The translations under genes and the position numbers were made by a program. Shown one piece after another: positions 8,879 to 17,008 of a DNA stretch of 64,000 nucleotides (within the stretch, counting starts at the first letter, position 1; the number at the start of each line of letters is the position of its first letter). The notes under the pieces are model-generated. The model made no database searches and was not told the DNA's origin. It saw nothing but the letters and a program-made list of their open reading frames with translations. The DNA comes from Altibacter lentus (lineage in GTDB: Bacteria; Bacteroidota; Bacteroidia; Flavobacteriales; Flavobacteriaceae): NCBI RefSeq assembly GCF_000746845.1, contig NZ_KN050846.1:317394-381393 (forward strand), given 5' to 3'.

Positions 8879-9211
8879 ATGGGAAGACCAGCCAAATGCG
8901 TTACCGTTCAAGAAGGAAAAGATCTGCAAAAGAATTACAGAGACACCAAAGGAACTTCAGACTCGTATGAAGTGGTATACAGTCTGGATGAATTACAAGA
9001 GTTCTTGGATTATGTTCGCGAACTTTCTTCGGAACAAAATATAGCAAAACCGGGTATTCGGATATACTATGCAGCATACGACCTGCCGCAACCCAACAAG
9101 GGAACGGTTCTATTGTCTGCGACCGAAGGAACTGCTTCCAGCGCCAATAATAACTACAATATTGATCCGTTGAACAGGGGAGCAGGAGGGTGGCCTCCCA
9201 AAGCTTATTAA
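8879..9211 (+). CDS. Hypothetical 110-residue protein heading a two-component operon
   Basis: A soluble 110-residue protein without signal peptide or membrane segment. It has a polar N-terminal half (KDLQKNYRDTKGTSDSYEVVYSLDELQEFLDYV) and a central strand-rich stretch ending in a Gly/Asn-rich tail (NRGAGGWPPKAY). I do not recognise a named domain. It is followed after a single base by a membrane protein and then by a histidine kinase and response regulator, so it belongs to that operon and may act in the same signalling pathway. Its upstream region carries the only evident promoter of the group. Confidence 0.7.
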   Translation: MGRPAKCVTVQEGKDLQKNYRDTKGTSDSYEVVYSLDELQEFLDYVRELSSEQNIAKPGIRIYYAAYDLPQPNKGTVLLSATEGTASSANNNYNIDPLNRGAGGWPPKAY

Positions 9212-9212
9212 A

Positions 9213-9923
9213 TTGGATTTTACTTATTTCATACAACATACGCTGCCAATATTGCTACTTGAATTGGGAGCAGCAGTTGCCGGAACGTATTATATTCGAA
9301 AAAATGCTCAATTAAAAAGCACTAACTATTTAGTGCTTTTTCTGTGGATCACATTTTTTGTTGAACTGACCGGGTATTACGCAGGAATAGCCCATTTTAC
9401 ACAGTACAAGTATTTTTCTTTTGTGAAAGACACTTTATTTCAAAATAATTATTGGCTTTATAATGGTTATACATTACTGAGTTTTAGTTTTTTTATCTAC
9501 TATTTTCGATCGTTCTTACGTTCTGCTTCATGGCGATTGCTGTTGGCTGGCTTTCTTGGCTTTTTTATTTTTTCATCCATTTTAAGCTTTTTTATAACAG
9601 ACACGTTCTTTACAAGTTACTCACAATTTGTTTCGCTCGTTGGCACTCTTTTGTTATCAATCAGTATTGTATTATTTTATTTTGAATTGTTGCGAAGTGA
9701 TATGTTGCTTCAGTTGAAGCACTTTTTGCCGCTGTACATTTCAGCTGGGGTACTAGTTTTCAATTTATGCGTAACCCCTATTGATATCTTTTCAGAATAT
9801 TTTAAAAACAATACATTTCTCGTGGAATTGAAAGTGTATGTTTATCTTTATGCGAATATTTTCATGTACTGCAGCTTTATAATTGGATTTATTATATGCT
9901 CGAAAAAGAAGAGGTCTTATTAA
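9213..9923 (+). CDS. Hypothetical polytopic membrane protein in the two-component operon
   Basis: 236 residues with about seven hydrophobic segments rich in Phe, Tyr and Leu, and a basic C-terminal tail (CSKKKRSY). The start is TTG at 9213. No ATG or GTG lies near the beginning of the frame, and the TTG comes one base after the upstream stop, so translational coupling is likely. The 3' end overlaps the kinase gene by 28 bp. The layout suggests a separate membrane sensor for the adjacent kinase, which has only one transmembrane helix and no periplasmic domain (inference). No named family was recognised. Confidence 0.7.
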   Translation: MDFTYFIQHTLPILLLELGAAVAGTYYIRKNAQLKSTNYLVLFLWITFFVELTGYYAGIAHFTQYKYFSFVKDTLFQNNYWLYNGYTLLSFSFFIYYFRSFLRSASWRLLLAGFLGFFIFSSILSFFITDTFFTSYSQFVSLVGTLLLSISIVLFYFELLRSDMLLQLKHFLPLYISAGVLVFNLCVTPIDIFSEYFKNNTFLVELKVYVYLYANIFMYCSFIIGFIICSKKKRSY

Positions 9924-10687
9924 TTGGATACTTTATTGCGGTCATTTTCTTTTTGGTCCTTTTTGTGGTACTCTTCTTTATTGCATTTCAGCGTAAGAAG
10001 AACAAGTATTTGCTGGAACGATTTGAAGCAGAAAAGAAATTTCAAACCGAATTGGTCAATGCACAACTCGAGATCCAGGAACAAACCTTAAAAAACATTG
10101 CCTGGGAGCTCCACGATAATGTGGGGCAATTGCTTTCCGTAGCGAATATTCAGCTAAATATGCTTATAAACGCAGCTCCCGCCGAACTGCACCAAAGGAT
10201 CATGGAAACAAAGGAGGTGGTAAAGGAATCTGTAACAGAAGTGCGCTCTCTCTCCAAAAGTCTTAATCAGGATGTGATCCGTAAGAACGGATTGATACAA
10301 TCTTTAGAGGTGGAAATAGCACGGTTTAATCGCCTGAATTTTCTAAAAGCAGCGCTAAAAATAACAGGCAAAGAGGAGGTAATTAAAGGTGAGAACGAAA
10401 TAATTATTTTTAGGATTCTTCAGGAATGTTTCTCAAATGTGATGAAACATGCTAAGGCAACTAAATTATTTGTACATTTAGATTACAAAGTTGATACCCT
10501 TGAAATCACCGTTATTGATGACGGTGTGGGCTTCGATCCTGATAAGAAAAGTGGTAATAGTGGTATGGAAACCATGAAAAGCCGCGCGGAATTACTGGAA
10601 GCTACATTTGTTTTAACTTCCAAACCGGGTCAAGGCTCCCAAATGGTATTGCAATATCCCTATTCCCATGACCAAAAAACAACCTAA
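9896..10687 (+). CDS. Sensor histidine kinase (HisKA_3/NarX type)
   Basis: 263 residues: one transmembrane helix (about 8-31), a coiled-coil linker (35-68), a HisKA_3 dimerisation domain with phospho-acceptor His73 in WELHDNVGQLLS, and an HATPase_c domain with the N-box ECFSNVMKHAKAT and the G-box VIDDGVGFD. It lacks any extracytoplasmic sensor domain, so input probably comes from the preceding membrane protein. It overlaps the upstream gene by 28 bp and the response regulator by 20 bp, so stoichiometric coupled expression is expected. Confidence 0.92.
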   Translation: MLEKEEVLLIGYFIAVIFFLVLFVVLFFIAFQRKKNKYLLERFEAEKKFQTELVNAQLEIQEQTLKNIAWELHDNVGQLLSVANIQLNMLINAAPAELHQRIMETKEVVKESVTEVRSLSKSLNQDVIRKNGLIQSLEVEIARFNRLNFLKAALKITGKEEVIKGENEIIIFRILQECFSNVMKHAKATKLFVHLDYKVDTLEITVIDDGVGFDPDKKSGNSGMETMKSRAELLEATFVLTSKPGQGSQMVLQYPYSHDQKTT

Positions 10688-11321
10688 CTACGTAGCAATT
10701 GTTGATGACCATTTACTATTTGCCGGGTCACTGGAAAAATTAATCGAAACTTTCAATGGATTCGATGTCCTCTATCATGCCAAGAACGGTGCAGACCTTC
10801 AGCAAAAAATTAAAGAAAATGCTCAACTGCCGGATATCATCTTGCTTGATATCAATATGCCTGTTATGGATGGCTTTGAGACCGTGAAATGGCTTACTGA
10901 AAATCATCCTTCCATTAAAGTACTGGCACTTTCCATGGAAGATGATGAAACTGTAATACTAAGGATGCTTCGGAGTGGTGCTAAAGGGTATTTGCTAAAA
11001 GACATTCATCCCGATAAACTGGAAGAGGCCCTAAATGAAGTAATGGAAAAAGGGTATTACCATTCCGAAAAAGTTGCTGAAACATTACTGCACTCTCTTC
11101 GTCCCGATGATTCATCAGTAGATCTGGTCCTGAAAGAAAATGAGATCACCTTCATGCAACTGGCCTGCAGTGAGATGACCTATAAAGAAATTGCAGCGGT
11201 CATGAACTTGAGCCCAAAGACCATCGACGGGTATCGTCAAGAACTGTTCAACAAACTACATATAAAGAATAGGGTAGGGCTGGTGATCTATGGTCTTAAG
11301 AACGAGATCATTTCACTGTGA
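10668..11321 (+). CDS. NarL/LuxR family response regulator
   Basis: 217 residues. The N-terminal receiver domain has the acidic pair Asp13-Asp14 and the phospho-accepting Asp61 (LLDINMPVMDGFE). The C-terminal LuxR-type helix-turn-helix runs from about residue 150 (ENEITFMQLACSEMTYKEIA, then MNLSPKTIDGYR). It is the cognate regulator of the overlapping kinase gene. Its stop abuts the convergent pseudouridine synthase gene with no space. Target sites are unknown. The inverted repeat upstream of the operon is a candidate autoregulatory site. Confidence 0.93.
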   Translation: MTKKQPNYVAIVDDHLLFAGSLEKLIETFNGFDVLYHAKNGADLQQKIKENAQLPDIILLDINMPVMDGFETVKWLTENHPSIKVLALSMEDDETVILRMLRSGAKGYLLKDIHPDKLEEALNEVMEKGYYHSEKVAETLLHSLRPDDSSVDLVLKENEITFMQLACSEMTYKEIAAVMNLSPKTIDGYRQELFNKLHIKNRVGLVIYGLKNEIISL

Positions 11322-11927
11322 TCAGTCACAGGCATTCCATATAGGGTCGTCCGGAGGCGGCGCTACGAAACTAACCTCTTCTTTTTGTACGGGATGCACA
11401 AAATTTAGCTTTCTGGAGTGTAGATGGATGCTGCCGTCCTTATTACTGCGATCGAAACCGTATTTTAGATCTCCTTTGATAGGAGTGCCTATACCCGATA
11501 ACTGACTCCGAATTTGGTGATGTCTGCCCGTTTCGAGATCGATCTCCAACAGATAATAATTTTGAAGCGCTTTTTTCACCTTATAATGAAGCACTGCTTT
11601 CTTACTGTCCGGAACCTTTTTCTCATGCGCATACGATTTGTTCTGCTTTGGATTACGCTTTAAATAATGAGTCAGGGTTCCTTCAGGTTTGGCCGGAATA
11701 TTCTTCACGATCGCCCAGTAGGTTTTTTCTGTTTCTCTTTCTGAAAACAATTTGTTCAATCGCGTTAAAGCCTTCGATGTTCGTGCGAATACAACGATCC
11801 CACTCGTAGGACGATCCAACCGATGCACCACGCCCAGATAGACAGCGCCGGGTTTGTTATATTTTTCGGCGATGTATTCCTTTACCACTTCTGAAAGCGG
11901 CATATCACCCGTTTTATCTCCTTGCAC
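11322..11927 (-). CDS. RluA-family pseudouridine synthase (N-terminus uncertain)
   Basis: Isomerises uridine to pseudouridine in RNA. The catalytic signature HRLDRPTSGIVVFART contains the active-site Asp, and the conserved LETGRHHQIRSQL follows. The given start is GTG at 11927, the first ordinary start codon. However, clear family sequence continues in frame upstream (LQVLYEDNHLIVINKRPGDI) as far as 12074, where a TAA (12075-12077) blocks the frame. An ATG at 12102-12104 in the same frame, overlapping the end of panB, would give nine residues before that TAA. The gene may use an ATT start (about 12057-12059), or it may carry a nonsense mutation. It lies downstream of panB on the same strand. 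Confidence 0.8.
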   Translation of the reverse strand: MQGDKTGDMPLSEVVKEYIAEKYNKPGAVYLGVVHRLDRPTSGIVVFARTSKALTRLNKLFSERETEKTYWAIVKNIPAKPEGTLTHYLKRNPKQNKSYAHEKKVPDSKKAVLHYKVKKALQNYYLLEIDLETGRHHQIRSQLSGIGTPIKGDLKYGFDRSNKDGSIHLHSRKLNFVHPVQKEEVSFVAPPPDDPIWNACD

Positions 11928-12084
11928 GATATCTCCTGGACGTTTATTGATAACGATTAAATGATTGTCTTCATAGAGGACTTGAAGATTTTCCTTGGTG
12001 CTATGTACAGATAATGGTGCGATAATAAATTCTTCTGAATGATTTTTTAGTTCAGGAATACGCTTTGGAAGCTTTTAAAAAAAA

Positions 12085-12903
12085 TTAGTACTGCTCCGAA
12101 TCATTGGGGAAATCACCACTTTTTACATCGTCACTGTACCGCTGAAAGGCACCGGTCATTTCCGAATACAGATCCAAATACCTCCGAAGGAAACGCGGAT
12201 GGAATTCGTGTGTCATCCCGATCATGTCGTGAGTAACCAAAACCTGCCCGTCTACACCGTTTCCGGCACCAATACCAATGATAGGTATGGTTAGACTTTC
12301 GGCGACTTCCTTAGCCAATTTCGCAGGTACTTTTTCCAAGACCACAGCAAAGCATCCGGCCTTTTCCAGCAATAGCGCATCCTCCTTTAGTTTTTCGGCC
12401 TCTTCGTCTTCCTTGGCTCGAACGGTGTACGTTCCAAATTTGTAGATAGACTGCGGGGTAAGACCCAAATGTCCCATCACGGGAATTCCTGCGTTCAAAA
12501 TGCGTTTTATCGATTCTTTAATTTCTTTTCCGCCTTCCAGTTTCACGGCATGTGCACCGCTTTCCTTCATAATTCGTATAGCAGATCGCAGTGCTTCTTT
12601 CGGGTCGCTTTGATAGCTGCCAAAAGGAAGGTCGACCACCACCAGACTTCGTTGTATGGCCCGCACGACCGAAGCCGCATGGTAGATCATTTGATCGAGT
12701 GTGATAGGTAGCGTCGTCTCATGCCCGGCCATTACATTGGAAGCCGAATCCCCTACGAGGATGACATCGATCCCGGCGCTGTCCACGATCTTCGCCATGG
12801 TAAAATCGTAAGCGGTGAGCATGGAGATCTTTTCTCCCTTCTTTTTCATATCCACAAGGGTCTTGGTCGTGATCCGCTTGTATTCTTTTTTGGCTACTGA
12901 CAT
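12085..12903 (-). CDS. panB: 3-methyl-2-oxobutanoate hydroxymethyltransferase
   Basis: The first committed step of pantothenate (CoA) synthesis: hydroxymethylation of 2-oxoisovalerate with 5,10-methylene-THF. The 272-residue protein begins at ATG 12903 ([14 protein letters not shown]). The longer frame to 12951 lacks family similarity. Motifs include [36 protein letters not shown] (metal-binding DS), [19 protein letters not shown] and the C-terminal [17 protein letters not shown]. Length and motifs are normal. It is divergent from the NTF2-like gene, with about 65 bp between them. Confidence 0.96.
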   Translation of the reverse strand: MSVAKKEYKRITTKTLVDMKKKGEKISMLTAYDFTMAKIVDSAGIDVILVGDSASNVMAGHETTLPITLDQMIYHAASVVRAIQRSLVVVDLPFGSYQSDPKEALRSAIRIMKESGAHAVKLEGGKEIKESIKRILNAGIPVMGHLGLTPQSIYKFGTYTVRAKEDEEAEKLKEDALLLEKAGCFAVVLEKVPAKLAKEVAESLTIPIIGIGAGNGVDGQVLVTHDMIGMTHEFHPRFLRRYLDLYSEMTGAFQRYSDDVKSGDFPNDSEQY

Positions 12904-12968
12904 ACGTTTTGTAACAAATTGAGCGGTAAAAGTACTAATTTTGAGAATCAATCCTTATACAATCTATT

Positions 12969-13430
12969 ATGAAGTTCGTTGTACTACTCCTTTGTGTTTT
13001 TTCCGTTTCTTTAACTTTTGCGCAGACAGCTTTAACTGAAGCTGAAGCCAAAGAGGTGATCGATGTTTTTTTTGAAGGATTTCACAAAGGGGATACGTTG
13101 AAGATGCGTTCCGTTATGGCGGAAGATATGGTAATGCAAACTGCTTCTTCCGACGCAGAAGGAAATCATAAGATTTCAAATGGAAAAGCATCCGATCTGT
13201 TACTGGCGATCGCCAATCGGCCCGAAACACAACAATGGGACGAGCGGTTGTTGGATTATAAGGTACAGATCGACGGCAATTTAGCCCACGTTTGGACCCC
13301 TTACGAATTTTGGTTCAACGGGCAGTTCAGTCATTGTGGCGCAAATGCCTTTACATTGGCACGAACCAATGCCGGCTGGAAGATCCTGCATTTGATCGAT
13401 TCAAGAAGAAAAACCGATTGCGGACATTAA
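12969..13430 (+). CDS. Secreted NTF2-like (SnoaL/DUF4440-type) protein
   Basis: 153 residues with a Sec signal peptide (1-18, ending FAQ) and a small cone-shaped NTF2-like fold. It has an N-terminal helix pair (EAKEVIDVFFEGFHKGDTLKMRSVMAEDMVM) and strands ending in GWKILHLIDSRRK. The family includes ketosteroid-isomerase-like enzymes and non-catalytic binding proteins, and no catalytic set can be assigned here. A TAATTTTG promoter element lies at 12936-12943. The 3' end overlaps the convergent serine deaminase gene by 4 bp. Confidence 0.8.
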   Translation: MKFVVLLLCVFSVSLTFAQTALTEAEAKEVIDVFFEGFHKGDTLKMRSVMAEDMVMQTASSDAEGNHKISNGKASDLLLAIANRPETQQWDERLLDYKVQIDGNLAHVWTPYEFWFNGQFSHCGANAFTLARTNAGWKILHLIDSRRKTDCGH

Positions 13431-14851
13431 CAGTCGCTTAAGTTCACCTGTACTGCCAAGCCTCCTTCGCTGGTTTCTTTGTATTTACTGGTCATATCTT
13501 TAGCTGTTTCCCACATAGTGGCAATTACCTTGTCCAAAGGTACTTTGGCCTGTGTCGGGTCGCCGTCCAATGCCATTTCACATGCATTGATCGCTTTAAT
13601 GGCACCCATGGCATTACGCTCGATACACGGAATCTGTACCAAACCGGCTATGGGATCACAGGTAAGTCCTAAGTGGTGTTCCATAGCGATCTCGCTGGCC
13701 ATCTGGACTTGTTCGGGGGTTCCTCCCATAAGTTCGGTAAGCGCTCCTGCTGCCATGGCAGAAGAAACACCAATTTCTGCCTGACAACCGCCCATGGCAG
13801 CCGAGATGGTCGCTCCCTTTTTAAAGAGGCTGCCAATCACACCCGCAACCAGCATGAACTTTCGAACATCTTCAAAATTGGCATCATGATTCTCAATGAC
13901 CATATAGTACATCATCACAGCAGGGATCACACCTGCACTGCCGTTGGTAGGTGCCGTAACCACTCTTCCCAATGAAGCATTCACCTCGTTTACCGCCAGT
14001 GCGAAACAGGATACCCATTTTAATATTTGACGGAATTTCACTTCGGTGCCACGGATCGATTCGATCCACTCTTCCGGATTCGTGTACGAAGCATCTCCAA
14101 TAAGGTTCTTGTGCATATCGAATGCCCGCCGCTGTACGTTGAGTCCGCCGGGGAGCTTCCCTTGGGTGTGGCAGCCCACATACATAGAGTCCAACATCAC
14201 CTCCCAGATGGCTTTTAAGCCCTGGTTGATCTCTGCTTCATTTCTAAGAGACAGTTCATTTTCGAGGACGATCTCAGATGTAGACTTATTGTGGGTTCTG
14301 CAGTGAAGCAGTAGATCGGCTGCTGTTTCCACTTGATGTGGGAACTGTGCAAATTTTTCCAGTTTCTTTTTAGCGCGTTTCCGCTCCTTCTGCACGACAA
14401 ATCCTCCTCCGATAGAAAAGTAGGTTTCAGAAGTTTTCTTGCCATTTTTCAGGTTTGCCCTAAAGGTGATCCCGTTGGGATGGAATTCCAAGAATTTCCT
14501 GTTAAAGGAGATGTTTTCCTTCGGAATAAAGGGAATCTCCCGTTCGCCGTTGAGCATTATTTTATTTTCTGAAGTGATAGTACGTATCTCGTCTTCAATA
14601 CGCTCGATAGGAAAGGTAATAGGATCTGCCCCCGAAAGCCCTAACATTACTGCGGTATCGGTGGCATGGCCTTTTCCGGTAAGGGATAGGGAGCCATAGA
14701 GATCGACAGTAACAGTTTCAACCTCCTCAAAATGCCCTTTGGCCTTCAATGCGTCGATCCATCGGCCAGCAGCCCGCCACGGACCGAGGGTATGAGAACT
14801 GGAGGGTCCAACGCCTATTTTTAACATGTCAAAAACACTAATGCTTTCCAT
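13427..14851 (-). CDS. sdaA: L-serine ammonia-lyase (single-chain, Fe-S)
   Basis: Deaminates L-serine to pyruvate and ammonia using a [4Fe-4S] cluster. The 474-residue single-chain form joins the beta domain (N-terminal SISVFDMLKIGVGPSSSHT, substrate/allosteric part) and the alpha domain (from about residue 190; APTNGSAGVIPAVMMYY, GGCQAEIGVSSAMAAGAL, HHLGLTCDPIAGLVQIPCIERN). The cysteines expected to bind the cluster are present in the C-terminal half, including the one in LTCDPI and the one in IPCIERN. It is likely monocistronic: the upstream SRAP gene is divergent and the downstream gene convergent. Confidence 0.94.
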   Translation of the reverse strand: MESISVFDMLKIGVGPSSSHTLGPWRAAGRWIDALKAKGHFEEVETVTVDLYGSLSLTGKGHATDTAVMLGLSGADPITFPIERIEDEIRTITSENKIMLNGEREIPFIPKENISFNRKFLEFHPNGITFRANLKNGKKTSETYFSIGGGFVVQKERKRAKKKLEKFAQFPHQVETAADLLLHCRTHNKSTSEIVLENELSLRNEAEINQGLKAIWEVMLDSMYVGCHTQGKLPGGLNVQRRAFDMHKNLIGDASYTNPEEWIESIRGTEVKFRQILKWVSCFALAVNEVNASLGRVVTAPTNGSAGVIPAVMMYYMVIENHDANFEDVRKFMLVAGVIGSLFKKGATISAAMGGCQAEIGVSSAMAAGALTELMGGTPEQVQMASEIAMEHHLGLTCDPIAGLVQIPCIERNAMGAIKAINACEMALDGDPTQAKVPLDKVIATMWETAKDMTSKYKETSEGGLAVQVNLSDC

Positions 14852-14958
14852 GGGATAAGTTATAGGGCAAATATAAGTTTCTATTTTACAAGTATACGAA
14901 TCATGGCCTTATAAAAAATTAGGTTTATGTTGTATCTTCCGTTTAAATTATTTGACGG

Positions 14959-15735
14959 ATGTGTTATGATATTAAAGCGAGTTTAGAAGCACAGTTGAAC
15001 AGAGCCAGGCGCCGTAACGATCTACAGGCAATTGATGAGATCATGGAGCGATTACTTCCTTTAACCGATCTGCCAATTTATCATTCCTCAGGATTCAGTC
15101 ATCCGGAAATATTAATCTATACCGATCGATCCCCTGATTTTCCGGAGGTAGCCACCTGGGGGTTGATTCCGCATTGGGTAAAGGATATAGAACAATCAAA
15201 GAAATTATGGAATAATACCTTAAATGCGCGGGGAGAAACAATTTTTGACAAACCGTCTTTTCGTACATCTGCCATGTCTAATCGCTGTATCATCTTTGTA
15301 GATGGATTTTATGAGCATCACCATTTCGACGGCAGTACGTATCCCTTCTTTATTTATCATGGTAGCGGGAAACCTTTGCCACTGGCGGGATTGTGGAGTG
15401 AATGGAGTGACCCTGACTCGGGGGGTGTGATATTGACTTTTTCAATCGTTACCACCACAGGAAATACGTTGCTTAGTAGAATTCATAATAATCCCAAATT
15501 GAAAGGTCCTCGAATGCCTGTTATACTATTAGAGGAAGAGGAAGACGATTGGTTGCAGCCTATGGAGGATGAATTGGATAAAAAACGTATTGAAAAACTA
15601 ATTCAGGAATATCCGGAAGACGAGTTAAAAGCGCATTCTGTGACGAGATTACGTGGAAAGGAGTACCCCGGCAATGTATCGGAAATTTCGGAGGAAGTAA
15701 TATATCCCGAGCTCAAGGAGCAGTTCGGTGACTAA
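14959..15735 (+). CDS. SRAP-domain protein (HMCES/YedK-like)
   Basis: Forms a covalent thiazolidine link to abasic sites in single-stranded DNA and shields them. The 258-residue protein starts MCYD, so Met removal exposes catalytic Cys2. Other active-site residues visible are the Asn cluster near 85-89 (LWNNTLNARGE), Glu119 (DGFYEH) and His176 (RIHNNPK). It faces the dinB and dnaE2-like genes (convergent, 9 bp from the dinB stop), a neighbourhood typical of DNA-damage tolerance. I saw no copy of the dnaE2 operator palindrome in its upstream region. Confidence 0.94.
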   Translation: MCYDIKASLEAQLNRARRRNDLQAIDEIMERLLPLTDLPIYHSSGFSHPEILIYTDRSPDFPEVATWGLIPHWVKDIEQSKKLWNNTLNARGETIFDKPSFRTSAMSNRCIIFVDGFYEHHHFDGSTYPFFIYHGSGKPLPLAGLWSEWSDPDSGGVILTFSIVTTTGNTLLSRIHNNPKLKGPRMPVILLEEEEDDWLQPMEDELDKKRIEKLIQEYPEDELKAHSVTRLRGKEYPGNVSEISEEVIYPELKEQFGD

Positions 15736-15744
15736 TGTATCTTT

Positions 15745-16965
15745 TTATTGTCTTCTGTTGGCTAACAATGGAGGTGGCTCTCCTGTAAAAGGATTCCATC
15801 TGCTAATACTTTTTGCCCCCATCCCTGAAGCTTTGATTACTGCGCGATCCCCATAACGCTCTCGCATTTTGTCCATGGCCTGATATAAATTGATGATCTT
15901 TTCATTATCATCAAACAGATCGATCTGTTGCCCCCCGGCCACCAAATGACTAAACCGCACACCCACTAACCGGACGAGCATCCTTCTTTGATATAAATTT
16001 TTATACAATTCCATTACAACCGGAAGGATCTTATGATCGGCAGCGCTATATGGAATATGTTTTTGTTGCGTATAGGTCTGAAAATCGGAGTATCGAATCT
16101 TAAAAGTCACACAGGCTGTTAGTTTATTTGCTCGGCGTAATTGATACACGAGATTTTCGGCCATCGCAGTAATGATACCCTCCAGTTTCCGTATATCGGT
16201 AGTGTCTTTATCGAAAGTGCGTTCGGTTGAGATGGACTTTCGCTCGGTGTATTGTACTACAGGAGAATTGTCGATTCCATTTGCTTTCTTCCAGATTGTT
16301 TCTCCGTTTTTTCCAAAAACACGCGCCATCATTTCTATGGGCATTTCTTGTACTGTTTTTATTTGTTTTATTCCCAGATCACATAGGGAACGATAGGTCA
16401 CTTCTCCCACCATGGGGATTTTGCGTACCGAAAGCGGAGAGAGGAATGGTTTTTCAGTACCGCTAAGAATTTGCATCTCATTATTAGGTTTTGCCTCACC
16501 CGTAGCGATCTTTGAAACCGTTTTGTTGGAAGAAAGCCCGAACGAGATAGGCAATCCGGTCTCTTTAATAATACGGGTTCGTAGTGCTGAAGCTAATTGA
16601 TGACAACCAAAGAATTTATCCATCCCGGTAAGGTCTATATAAAACTCGTCGACCGAAGTTTTCTCGTACAAGGGGACACTTTCTTTAATCACATCGGTTA
16701 CCATGTTTGAAAATTTACTGTAAATACCCGAGTTACCACGAACGATTACCGCTTCAGGACAGAGTTGTCGGGCCAATCGCATAGGCATAGCCGAATGAAT
16801 ACCAAAAGCCCTCGCTTCATAGCTACAGGATGCTACTACACCTCTATCACTGGTGCCTCCAATAAGTACCGGCTTCCCAGTTAATCGGTTATCTAATAAC
16901 CGTTCACACGATACAAAAAAAGTATCTAAGTCCATGTGAACGATATGACGATCTTGACTATTCAT
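15745..16965 (-). CDS. dinB: Y-family DNA polymerase (Pol IV/DinB-like)
   Basis: A translesion polymerase of 406 residues. Catalytic acidic residues are intact: Asp12 and Asp14 in MDLDTFF, and Asp106-Glu107 in SVDEFYID. The steric-gate aromatic follows the first Asp. This separates it from ImuB, which has lost these residues. The little-finger domain runs from about 240. QQIDLF at 346-351 fits the beta-clamp binding motif. It lies 43 bp downstream of the dnaE2-like gene on the same strand with no promoter evident between, so the two are probably one transcript and one mutagenic repair pathway. Confidence 0.93.
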   Translation of the reverse strand: MNSQDRHIVHMDLDTFFVSCERLLDNRLTGKPVLIGGTSDRGVVASCSYEARAFGIHSAMPMRLARQLCPEAVIVRGNSGIYSKFSNMVTDVIKESVPLYEKTSVDEFYIDLTGMDKFFGCHQLASALRTRIIKETGLPISFGLSSNKTVSKIATGEAKPNNEMQILSGTEKPFLSPLSVRKIPMVGEVTYRSLCDLGIKQIKTVQEMPIEMMARVFGKNGETIWKKANGIDNSPVVQYTERKSISTERTFDKDTTDIRKLEGIITAMAENLVYQLRRANKLTACVTFKIRYSDFQTYTQQKHIPYSAADHKILPVVMELYKNLYQRRMLVRLVGVRFSHLVAGGQQIDLFDDNEKIINLYQAMDKMRERYGDRAVIKASGMGAKSISRWNPFTGEPPPLLANRRQ

Positions 16966-17008
16966 TGATCTTAAAGAAATAGATTGTGAGTTTTTTGTAC
17001 GGGACCTC

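Noticed and set aside
13673-13975. Plus-strand ORFs over the serine deaminase gene
   Set aside because: Shadow frames of sdaA without family features.
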